Origin: Pseudomonadota bacterium | GTDB lineage: Bacteria > Pseudomonadota > Gammaproteobacteria > Steroidobacterales > Steroidobacteraceae | Direction: 5' to 3' | Assembly (NCBI GenBank): GCA_021792815.1 | Contig: JAJYTX010000012.1 | Span: 1-17,928 of the forward strand | DNA length: 17,928 bases | Part shown: positions 12,167-17,928 of the stretch, one piece after another | Numbering within the stretch: position 1 is the first letter of the stretch | Layout of the letters: each line of letters begins with the position of its first letter | The notes under the pieces: generated by a model | What the model was told of the DNA's origin: nothing | The model's input: only the letters and a program-made list of their open reading frames with translations | The model's database searches: none | Position numbers and translations under genes: made by a program

Positions 12167-14236
12167 ATGCTGGGGTATGTGCTTTCGGCTCTCGCCTACG
12201 CGGCGCTGCTCGGCGCGGCCCTGACGCTGTGGCGGCGGCGCCTCAGCGGCTCGGGACTGGCTGCGGCCCTCGGCGTCCAGGTCGGCTGGTCGATCGTGCT
12301 CGCCGTCCAGGCGGCGGGCCTGCGTTTCCCCCCGGCGCTCGGCATCGCGGCGGAGTACCTGCGCGATCTCGCCTGGATGCTGGTGCTGGTGCGCTGTCTC
12401 GGGCGGGCGCAGGCCTCGCGCGTGGCGCAGATCGCCCAGCGGGTCCTCGCGGTGCTGGTGGCGCTGGTGGTGCTGGGGGCCATCGGCACGCTGTTGCCAG
12501 GCGCCCCGGGGCTGCTGGCGCGGCAGATCGGCCGATACTGGCTGTGGGGCGGGTTCCTCCTCGCCATCGCGGGTCTGATGCTGGTCGAGCAGGTGGCGCG
12601 CAACACCCGCTCGACCCAGCGCTGGGCGCTGAAGTACCTGTGGCTCGCCCTCGGGGCGCTCTTCGCCTGGGATCTCGGCCTGTTTTCGATCGCCATGCTG
12701 CGCGGCAGCTTCGCGCAGACGTTCTGGGTGGATCGCGGCCTGTTCAATGCCGCGGTGGCCGGACTGCTCGCCGTGGCTCTCGGGCGCATTCCCGAATGGG
12801 AGTCCGCCGCCTTTCTCTCGCCCCGGATCGTGTTCTTCAGCGCCACGCTGCTCGGGGCGGCGCTCTATGCCCTCGTCATGGCACTCGGCAGCTATCTCAT
12901 CCGCCGCCTCGGGGATTCCTGGGGCGCGGCGGGCCAGATGCTGTTCCTCGCCGCTGGCGCCCTGGTGCTCGCGGTGGCGGCGCTGTCGGAGAAATTCCGC
13001 GCCTGGTCGCGGGTGACGATCGCCAAGTACTTCTTTCCCTATCGCTACGACTATCGCCGGGAGTGGCAGAAGCTCACCCGCGCGCTCTCGGTGGGGGGCG
13101 AGACGCCGATCTACGACCGCATCGCGACGGTCATGGCGGGCTTCATGAGCGCGCCGCACGGCGGGCTGTGGCTGCGGGAGGCCGAGGGCGGCTTTGCGCC
13201 CGTGGGCGGGGATCTCGCCCCGCCCACGGCGCCGCGTGAGAGCGGTCACGGCGAGTTCTTCGAGTACCTGCTGCGTGAGGAGTGGATCTGCGACCTCGAT
13301 GCGGTGCGCAACCCGGGGCGCGGCAAACCCATGTTGAGCCCGCCGCAGTGGCTGACGGCCGATCCGCGCCTGTGGCTGGTCGTGCCGCTGATCTGCGAGG
13401 AGGCCCTGGTCGGGTTCGTGGTCATTGGCCAGCCGCTCGCCGCGGTGCGCCTCTCCTGGGAGGAGCTCGATCTGCTGCGGGCCGCCGGCCGCCAGGTGGC
13501 GAGCTTTCTCGCCTTCGAGCAGGCCGCCAAGCGTCTCGCCGAGGCGCACCAGTTCGAGGCGATGAACCGGCTCTCGGCGGTGCTCATGCATGACCTGCGG
13601 CACCTGATCGCCCAGCAGGCGCTCGTGGTGCAGAACGCCGCGCGCCATCGCGGCAACCCCGAATTCTTCGACGATGCCATCCTCACGATCGAGCACTCGG
13701 TGAAGCGCATGACGCGGCTCATGGAGGAGCTCAAGAGCGGCCGGGTCACCGAGCAGACCCGCCGCGTCGAGCTCGGGGAGCTGTGCGCCGAAGCCCTGCG
13801 GCGCTGCCCCGGGCAGCCGGTGCCGGCGCTCCAGGTGCGCCAGCGCGCCGAAGTGGTCGTCAACCGCGAGCGGCTGCTGCAGGTGCTCGAGCACCTGGTG
13901 CGCAATGCCCAGGAGGCGACACCGGCCGAGGGATCGGTTACCGTATCGGTCCATCAGGCCGGCGCGCAGGCGGTGCTCGAGGTGAGCGACACCGGCTGCG
14001 GCATGGACGAGGCGTTCGTCCGGCACCGGCTGTTCCGGCCCTTCGACACCACCAAGGGCGAGCAGGGGTTCGGCATCGGCGCCTACCAGGCACGCGAGTT
14101 CGTGCGCCAGTGCGGCGGCGGCATCGAGGTCGAGAGCCGCCCGGGCCGTGGCACGCGGTTCATCCTGCGCCTGCCGCTCGCCCCGGCACTGTCTGCCGCT
14201 ACGGAAGGAGAGCCCGTTGAACGCCAAGCCCCCTAG
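12167..14236 (+). CDS. prsK: PEP-CTERM system sensor histidine kinase PrsK
   Basis: The 689-residue protein has a membrane-embedded N-terminal half (about eight hydrophobic segments up to residue 275). A GAF-like region follows (about 305-450), then the dimerisation helix with the phosphate-accepting His475 in MHDLRHLIAQQ. The ATPase domain has the N box VRNAQEA (Asn580), G1 box DTGCGM (608-613) and GFGIGAYQ (635-642). This order and the 'LMHDLRH' box match PrsK of exosortase systems. It should sense an envelope or membrane signal and phosphorylate PrsR. ATG 12167 has AGGAT 7 nt upstream. No clear promoter was found in the 215 nt upstream. The 3' end overlaps prsR. Confidence 0.93.
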   Translation: MLGYVLSALAYAALLGAALTLWRRRLSGSGLAAALGVQVGWSIVLAVQAAGLRFPPALGIAAEYLRDLAWMLVLVRCLGRAQASRVAQIAQRVLAVLVALVVLGAIGTLLPGAPGLLARQIGRYWLWGGFLLAIAGLMLVEQVARNTRSTQRWALKYLWLALGALFAWDLGLFSIAMLRGSFAQTFWVDRGLFNAAVAGLLAVALGRIPEWESAAFLSPRIVFFSATLLGAALYALVMALGSYLIRRLGDSWGAAGQMLFLAAGALVLAVAALSEKFRAWSRVTIAKYFFPYRYDYRREWQKLTRALSVGGETPIYDRIATVMAGFMSAPHGGLWLREAEGGFAPVGGDLAPPTAPRESGHGEFFEYLLREEWICDLDAVRNPGRGKPMLSPPQWLTADPRLWLVVPLICEEALVGFVVIGQPLAAVRLSWEELDLLRAAGRQVASFLAFEQAAKRLAEAHQFEAMNRLSAVLMHDLRHLIAQQALVVQNAARHRGNPEFFDDAILTIEHSVKRMTRLMEELKSGRVTEQTRRVELGELCAEALRRCPGQPVPALQVRQRAEVVVNRERLLQVLEHLVRNAQEATPAEGSVTVSVHQAGAQAVLEVSDTGCGMDEAFVRHRLFRPFDTTKGEQGFGIGAYQAREFVRQCGGGIEVESRPGRGTRFILRLPLAPALSAATEGEPVERQAP

Positions 14237-15578
14237 GCTGCTCGTCGTCGAGGACGATCCGGGTCTGCAGCGCCAGCTGAAGTGGGCGCTCGACACCTAC
14301 GAGGTCGAATGCGCCTCGACCCGTGCCGAGGCGCTCGCGGCCGTGCGCCGCCTCGAGCCGGCGATCGTGCTGCAGGACCTGGGGCTGCCGCCCGATCCGG
14401 ACGGGGTCGAGGAGGGCTTTGCGACCATCGCGGAGCTGCTGCGCCTCGCCCCCGGCACCAAGATCATCGTGGTCACCGGGCGCGAGGGCCGCGAGCACGC
14501 CCTGCGGGCCATCGGGCTCGGCGCCTATGACTTCTGCCAGAAGCCGGTTGACACGCAGGTGCTCTCGCTCATCATCGACCGCGCGCGGCGCATCCACGAC
14601 CTGGAGGAGGAGAACCGACGCCTCGCGGGCGACCCGTCGCTCGCGCTCGAGGGCGTCATCGCCGCCAGCGAGCCGATGCTCAAGGTCTGCCGCCTCGTGC
14701 AGAAGCTCGCGCCCACCCAGGCGACGGTGCTGCTGCTCGGGGAGAGCGGCACGGGCAAGGAGCGTCTCGCCCAGGCGCTGCATGCGCGCAGCGCCCGCGC
14801 CGCGCAACCGATGGTGGCGATCAACTGCGCGGCCATCCCCGAGACGCTCCTCGAGAGCGAGCTGTTCGGCTACGAGCGCGGCGCCTTCACCGGCGCGGTC
14901 AAGCAGACCAAGGGCAAGATCGAGACCGCCGACGGCGGCACGCTGTTTCTCGATGAGATCGGCGACATGCCGCTCGCCCTGCAGGCGAAGCTGCTGCGCT
15001 TCCTGCAGGAGCGGGTCATCGAGCGGGTGGGCGGCCGGGAGCTGATCCAGGTGGACGTGCGCATCATCGCCGCCACCCATCGCGACCTGAAGGCGGCGAT
15101 CGCCGAGAAGACCTTCCGCGAGGATCTGTTCTACCGCATCAGCGAAGTGACCGTGCAGATCCCGCCGCTGCGCGAGCGCGGCTCGGACCCGGTGCTGATC
15201 GCCCACTACCTGCTGCAGCAGGCCTGCAAACGCCACGGCAAGGCGTCCCTGAAGCTCGGGCCCGAAGCGATCCGCGCCATCGAGCAGTACCCCTGGCCCG
15301 GAAACGTGCGCGAGCTCGAGAACAAAGTGAACGCCGCGGCCATCATGACCGAGGGCAAGCTGGTGAGCGCCGAGGACCTGTCGCTCGCGGTGCCGCCGGA
15401 ATCCGAGGCGGAGATCCTGCCGCTGCGCGAGGTGCGCCAGAGAGCCGAGACCGCCGCGGTGCAGCGGGCGCTCGCCATCGCCGGCGGCAACGTCTCGAAG
15501 GCCGCGGAGCTGCTCGGCGTGACCCGGCCGACCCTCTACGATCTGATGGAGCGGACCGGCGCCGGCGCCCTGAAATGA
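14217..15578 (+). CDS. prsR: PEP-CTERM system sigma-54-dependent response regulator PrsR
   Basis: I place the start at TTG 14217, preceded by AAGGAG (14205-14210) with 6 nt spacing; it overlaps prsK by 20 nt, so the two are translationally coupled. The 453-residue protein has a receiver domain (acidic Asp13/Asp14, phospho-Asp54, Lys109). The sigma-54 AAA+ domain has Walker A GESGTGK at 175-181, the sigma-54 contact loop GAFTGA at 222-227 and Walker [10 protein letters not shown] at 242-250. A Fis-type helix-turn-helix lies at about 424-445 ([20 protein letters not shown]). All motifs look intact. Phosphorylated PrsR should bind upstream sites and open sigma-54 promoters of PEP-CTERM genes, which fits the four control regions in this window. 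Confidence 0.94.
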   Translation: MNAKPPRLLVVEDDPGLQRQLKWALDTYEVECASTRAEALAAVRRLEPAIVLQDLGLPPDPDGVEEGFATIAELLRLAPGTKIIVVTGREGREHALRAIGLGAYDFCQKPVDTQVLSLIIDRARRIHDLEEENRRLAGDPSLALEGVIAASEPMLKVCRLVQKLAPTQATVLLLGESGTGKERLAQALHARSARAAQPMVAINCAAIPETLLESELFGYERGAFTGAVKQTKGKIETADGGTLFLDEIGDMPLALQAKLLRFLQERVIERVGGRELIQVDVRIIAATHRDLKAAIAEKTFREDLFYRISEVTVQIPPLRERGSDPVLIAHYLLQQACKRHGKASLKLGPEAIRAIEQYPWPGNVRELENKVNAAAIMTEGKLVSAEDLSLAVPPESEAEILPLREVRQRAETAAVQRALAIAGGNVSKAAELLGVTRPTLYDLMERTGAGALK

Positions 15579-15612
15579 ACCGGCCGGGTGCGCCTGCGCG
15601 CACCCGGCCGGT
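15579..15612. terminator. 15-bp hairpin after prsR
   Basis: A perfect 15-bp stem (15579-15593 with 15598-15612) with loop CTGC starts directly at the prsR stop codon. It lies between convergent genes and should stop both. No T-run follows on either strand. A second small stem (CCGG..CCGG) lies at 15613-15625. Confidence 0.75.
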
Positions 15613-15633
15613 CCGGTCCTTCCGGAGAGCCGA

Positions 15634-16221
15634 TCAGCCCTGGGCGCGGCTGCGCCGCCGCAGCGCGAGCAGCAGCCCGATCGCGCCGACCCCGAACAGG
15701 GCGAGCGTGGAGGGCTCGGGCACCGTGCTTGTGCCCTCGGTCACCGAGAAGTTGTCCATGGCGCTGTATGAAGGATCATCGCGGAAGCCGATCGAGAACG
15801 TATCCGACCCGGTCGCCGGGGCCGTGAAGCTGTACCGCGTCCACCCTTCGTTGGGTATGGGGTTGAGGGAGACGTAACTCGTCCCGTCGAGCGACAGCGA
15901 CCAATCACTGGGGATGTCCCCATTGCCCTGGAGCCAACCCGAGACGTTGAGCGTCCCGCCCGCCGTATCGGAGAACGTCTGGCTCAGGATGCCGTCACTC
16001 CCGACCGGCCCGAAGCTGACAAAGCAGGAACCGCTTTGTGCCGAGCCGGTGTTGCACGAGACGTCGGTGAAACCCGTGTTGCCACTTTGGGTCCAGCCCG
16101 AAAACGAGCCCGTCTCAAAGCTGCCATTGGTGAGCAGGTTCTGTGCGCGGGCGCTGGGACTCACGCCCCATACCGCCACTGCGCCGAGCAGAGTCATCAG
16201 CGGAACGATTGCTTTTTTCAT
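15634..16221 (-). CDS. PEP-CTERM protein with jelly-roll-like domain
   Basis: The 195-residue precursor starts at ATG 16221 (AAGGA 8 nt upstream). The signal peptide ends near SPSARA; the mature chain begins QNLLTNGSFETGSFSGWTQS. 'NLL.NGSFE....GW' is the usual opening of carbohydrate-binding-like jelly-roll domains in PEP-CTERM proteins, so sugar or polysaccharide binding is possible but not shown. Two cysteines (CNTGSAQSGSC) may form a disulfide. The sorting signal begins at residue 167: VPEPSTLALFGVGAIGLLLA then LRRRSRAQG. It is convergent with prsR and carries the full sigma-54/IHF/17-bp control region, so it is a probable direct target of its neighbour. Confidence 0.86.
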   Translation of the reverse strand: MKKAIVPLMTLLGAVAVWGVSPSARAQNLLTNGSFETGSFSGWTQSGNTGFTDVSCNTGSAQSGSCFVSFGPVGSDGILSQTFSDTAGGTLNVSGWLQGNGDIPSDWSLSLDGTSYVSLNPIPNEGWTRYSFTAPATGSDTFSIGFRDDPSYSAMDNFSVTEGTSTVPEPSTLALFGVGAIGLLLALRRRSRAQG

Positions 16222-16267
16222 GTCGGAATCCTTACGGTCATCGGCATCATGATCTTGCAGACTGAAA

Positions 16268-16283
16268 AGCAATAATCGCGCCA
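16268..16283 (-). promoter_or_regulatory. Sigma-54 (-24/-12) promoter
   Basis: TGGCGCGATTATTGCT on the minus strand has GG-N10-GC and TTGC at -12. The implied start near 16257 gives a leader of about 36 nt. Confidence 0.8.
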
Positions 16284-16302
16284 AAACAACTCTATTGTTT
16301 AT

Positions 16303-16315
16303 TTTCAATGACTTG
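16303..16315. promoter_or_regulatory. IHF-like site
   Basis: TTTCAATGACTTG differs from WATCAANNNNTTR at one defined position. It lies 20 nt upstream of the -24 element. Confidence 0.6.
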
Positions 16316-16346
16316 AGGCGTGATCTGCCGGGAACATGAACGATTG

Positions 16347-16363
16347 CGTAAAGGAATTCGACA
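16347..16363. promoter_or_regulatory. 17-bp upstream activator motif, copy 4 (proposed PrsR site)
   Basis: CGTAAAGGAATTCGACA differs from the consensus only at its first base. It begins 64 nt upstream of the -24 element. Confidence 0.72.
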
Positions 16364-16416
16364 CTCCCGTCATGGAATGGAGTCAGTGGCTCGGACGGGG
16401 GCGGTGGGTGGCCGAA

Positions 16417-17190
16417 TCAGCGGCGGGCGAGCCGCCGGCGCCGGGTGAGACCGAGCGCGGCGGCCCCGGCCAGAAACAGCGCGAGCGTGGAGGGTTCCGG
16501 CACGGTCACCGGCGGCGTGGCGCCGGGAGGATCCAGTGGGCCGGAGTGCGATCCGCCGGTGGAGCCCGGCGGGTCGAGCAGCCCGCCGCCGCCCGAGCCC
16601 GTGCCACTGCCCGAGCCCGTCCCGCTGCCCGAGCCCGTCCCGCTGCCCGAGCCCGTCCCGCTGCCCGAGCCCGTCCCGCCGCCGGATCGGCGCCCGGTGG
16701 TGCCGCCTGCGGAACCGGAATCAAAAGGGCTCGGCACCGAGGCCGGACCCGCGCCTGCCCCAGGCGTGCCGGAATCGGCACCCGCGCCGAGTGGCATCGA
16801 TCCCGGAATGCCGAAATCCCCGAAGCCGTTACCGGGGTCGGAAGCCGCCGGGTCATCCGCGTACGCTCCCGTGCCCATCGGGGTCACCCCCGAAGGGTCA
16901 CTGGCCGCGGCGGGTGAGGAGGGTGGGTGCGAGCGGACGTGCGGCGTCGCTGTCTTGGCACCGGGGGCGTTCGAGGTCGAAGGCTGCGCGCAGGCTGCCG
17001 TGCGCGCCGGTGCGGCGTGGATCCCGGGCCAGGGCCCGTGCCGGTGCGCCGCATCGCCCGCAGGTGCCGGGCAACTCCCGCGCACGAGCACTGCCGTGCC
17101 GGGGCCATCGCGGACGATCATCCAGCCGCCGGTGGGCAGGAAGCCGAACAGGAGAACCATCAACAGCGGCCGTGTGCTCTTGGCCTTCAT
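16417..17190 (-). CDS. Low-complexity PEP-CTERM protein with Gly/Ser/Thr repeat
   Basis: ATG 17190 follows AAGGCG and begins MKAKSTRPLLMVLLFGFLPT, a hydrophobic N-terminus that could be a signal or anchor but has no clean cleavage site. The 257-residue product is rich in Gly, Ser, Pro and Ala with no recognisable fold. Residues about 170-200 are a tandem GTGSGS repeat. The sorting signal begins at residue 230: VPEPSTLALFLAGAAALGLT then RRRRLARR. A flexible, possibly glycosylated spacer or surface polymer is plausible. It lacks the sigma-54 control region of the other four PEP-CTERM genes and has a sigma-70-type promoter. The frame on the opposite strand (PLPEPV repeats) is a shadow. Confidence 0.75.
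   Translation of the reverse strand: MKAKSTRPLLMVLLFGFLPTGGWMIVRDGPGTAVLVRGSCPAPAGDAAHRHGPWPGIHAAPARTAACAQPSTSNAPGAKTATPHVRSHPPSSPAAASDPSGVTPMGTGAYADDPAASDPGNGFGDFGIPGSMPLGAGADSGTPGAGAGPASVPSPFDSGSAGGTTGRRSGGGTGSGSGTGSGSGTGSGSGTGSGSGTGSGGGGLLDPPGSTGGSHSGPLDPPGATPPVTVPEPSTLALFLAGAAALGLTRRRRLARR
16592..16681. repeat. 18-bp tandem repeat, five units
   Basis: Five back-to-back copies of CCCGAGCCCGTCCCGCTG (+ strand), with units 2-4 identical and units 1 and 5 slightly diverged. Each unit codes six residues (GTGSGS-type) of the overlapping PEP-CTERM gene, so copy-number change keeps the frame. Confidence 0.88.
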
Positions 17191-17257
17191 CGGCGTGACG
17201 CCTTGGGATCCCCGTGAGTGGTGGCCTGGTGCCGGGATCCGTGTTTGTTGGTTGTGA

Positions 17258-17286
17258 AGTGTAGCAGCCCTGCTGCACCGTCGCAA
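17258..17286 (-). promoter_or_regulatory. Sigma-70-type promoter of the low-complexity PEP-CTERM gene
   Basis: On the minus strand TTGCGA (17281-17286), a 17-nt spacer and TACACT (17258-17263) form a good promoter, with a leader of about 60 nt. A perfect 12-bp palindrome CGCAATATTGCG (17282-17293) overlaps the -35 box and could be a repressor site. Confidence 0.65.
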
Positions 17287-17293
17287 TATTGCG

Positions 17294-17653
17294 TCATGAC
17301 ATATTGTCGGGCGCGGCGCGCCGGAGCGGGAGTGTGAGATTCGTCAGCCCGGCGGATCGGCGGGCGCGCACGCGCTGCCGCGGCATTCTGTTACATCGCG
17401 GGCATCTTCTGTCGCATGCGCGGATGTTATGTTGGATTGGAAGCCGCGCCGCCCGCGCGGCACTTGCGCGGCTTCACGCAGTGACACTCCGCGTCACCTG
17501 CTGACGACGTTCGGCAGCGTAACCGCGACAGTGCCGATTTCGCGCGAAATTCAGGGTGTTGCATCGTGCATCGCCGGTGGCACATCAGCATTGTGTCTGC
17601 GGTGACCGACGCGCCGGGTCTGCGGGCCGCGACGCGACGGGTTTCCGCGCAAG
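17294..17653. other. Gene-free divergent intergenic region
   Basis: Short frames on either strand show no ribosome site or recognisable protein. Visible items: GACA-TAT-TGTC at about 17298-17308; two imperfect copies of TTCTGTNNCAT(N)CGCGG at 17386-17401 and 17407-17423, 21 bp apart; a GTGAC/GTCAC dyad at 17481-17497; and a 14-bp palindrome at 17537-17550 (listed separately). This density of dyads suggests regulation of the lipoprotein at 17806. Confidence 0.4.
17537..17550. promoter_or_regulatory. 14-bp palindrome, candidate activator site
   Basis: ATTTCGCGCGAAAT is a perfect palindrome. Its centre lies about 143 nt upstream of the -24 element at 17686, inside the usual 80-200 nt range for sigma-54 activator sites. 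Confidence 0.45.
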
Positions 17654-17666
17654 CAACTATTTGATT
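17654..17666. promoter_or_regulatory. IHF site, perfect consensus
   Basis: CAACTATTTGATT matches the reverse consensus YAANNNNTTGATW at every defined position. It ends 20 nt before the -24 element, the same place as in the PEP-CTERM control regions. Confidence 0.75.
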
Positions 17667-17685
17667 AAAAAGACGATTCCGGTGA

Positions 17686-17701
17686 TGGCATGCCCGTTGC
17701 A
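17686..17701 (+). promoter_or_regulatory. Sigma-54 (-24/-12) promoter, near consensus
   Basis: TGGCATGCCCGTTGCA differs from TGGCAC-N5-TTGCA at one base. It lies inside an 11-bp interrupted palindrome (17679-17708, one bulged base). The implied start near 17712 gives a leader of about 94 nt to the ATG at 17806. Confidence 0.85.
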
Positions 17702-17805
17702 TCACCGGCTTGCGGCGGCCTCCGAAGTGCCTGCGGGACGAGGCCGCGCGGTCGGTGCCAGACCCGAGGGCAGGGGCCCCGGGGCAGTTGAGGAGTCGTC
17801 AGGTC

Positions 17806-17928
17806 ATGCGTGCAGTGTCGATCCGGATCACCTGTTGTGTCGCGCTCATGTTGAGTGTGCTCGCAGGCTGCGGCGGCGGAGGCGCGGCGGGGACGTCCGC
17901 GTCCACGTCGACGTCATCTGTCTCAGTG
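17806..17928 (+). CDS. Lipoprotein, N-terminal fragment
   Basis: An open frame from ATG 17806 runs off the right edge (41 codons). It reads MRAVSIRITCCVALMLSVLA then GCGGGGAAGTSASTSTSS: a basic n-region, a hydrophobic core and the lipobox VLAGC with Cys22 as the lipidated residue, followed by a Gly/Ser/Thr linker. The same start type is seen in the two other lipoproteins of the window (LAGCGGG and LAACGGG). AGGAG lies 10 nt before the ATG; an in-frame TTG at 17788 is an alternative start. The mature domain is beyond the edge, so no function can be given. Its position after prsK-prsR might suggest PrsT, but the linker does not resemble one. A sigma-54 promoter and an IHF site precede it. Confidence 0.75.
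   Translation, partial: MRAVSIRITCCVALMLSVLAGCGGGGAAGTSASTSTSSVSV

Noticed and set aside
11819..14296. 825-codon minus frame opposite prsK
   Set aside because: Antisense shadow caused by high third-position GC in prsK; its translation is low-complexity and matches no family I recognise.
16592..16681. 18-bp repeats as a CRISPR or integration site
   Set aside because: Units are adjacent, lack spacers and code a GTGSGS protein repeat.
17806..17928. Lipoprotein fragment as PrsT, the TPR protein often linked to prsK-prsR
   Set aside because: Only a signal and a Gly/Ser/Thr linker are visible, with no TPR-like sequence; the linker resembles the other lipoproteins of the window.

Overview
The window is GC-rich DNA with short AT-rich islands at promoters. 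It reads as the chromosome of a proteobacterium, probably beta or gamma, that uses exosortase/PEP-CTERM surface sorting. The evidence is five PEP-CTERM precursor genes plus prsK-prsR, the two-component pair that belongs to these systems. No exosortase gene, rpoN, IHF gene, transposase, integrase, rRNA, tRNA or CRISPR array was seen here.

Layout. 1-126 (-) is the first 42 codons of a site-2-protease-like M50 peptidase. 435-1859 (+) holds two coiled-coil genes; the first is built from 7- and 11-residue repeats and ends in a membrane anchor. 1942-2622 (-) is a PEP-CTERM gene. 2828-5966 is an accessory block (genes all on -): a fossil of a lipoprotein 3' end, a ribbon-helix-helix/nucleotidyltransferase pair that looks like a toxin-antitoxin module, and a hipB-hipA-like pair with a repeated operator. 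6068-8245 (-) holds a fossil of a PEP-CTERM gene and an intact DUF4382-type lipoprotein gene. The order PEP-CTERM then lipoprotein therefore occurs twice, with one member broken in each copy and the toxin-antitoxin modules between them. 8504-10241 (-) holds two related PEP-CTERM genes. 10626-11951 (+) is an NHL-repeat lipoprotein. 12167-15578 (+) is prsK-prsR. 15634-17190 (-) holds two more PEP-CTERM genes. 17806-17928 (+) is the start of another lipoprotein, cut by the window edge.

Main result. Four of the five PEP-CTERM genes share a three-part control region found by reading the intergenic DNA. It consists of a sigma-54 -24/-12 element (TGG-N10-GC), an IHF-like site 19-20 nt upstream, and a new 17-bp motif with consensus TGTAAAGGAATTCGACA (read on +) 62-64 nt upstream of the -24 element. 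The window encodes PrsR, a sigma-54 activator with GAFTGA and a Fis-type DNA-binding end, so the 17-bp motif is proposed as the PrsR binding site. The lipoprotein at 17806 has a near-consensus sigma-54 promoter and a perfect IHF match at the same spacing but lacks the 17-bp motif; a 14-bp palindrome lies upstream instead. The fifth PEP-CTERM gene (16417-17190) has a sigma-70-type promoter. Together this suggests a PrsK-PrsR-RpoN-IHF regulon for secreted surface proteins, with some genes outside it.

All motif calls were made by eye. Family names rest on recognised sequence motifs, and no database search was run.
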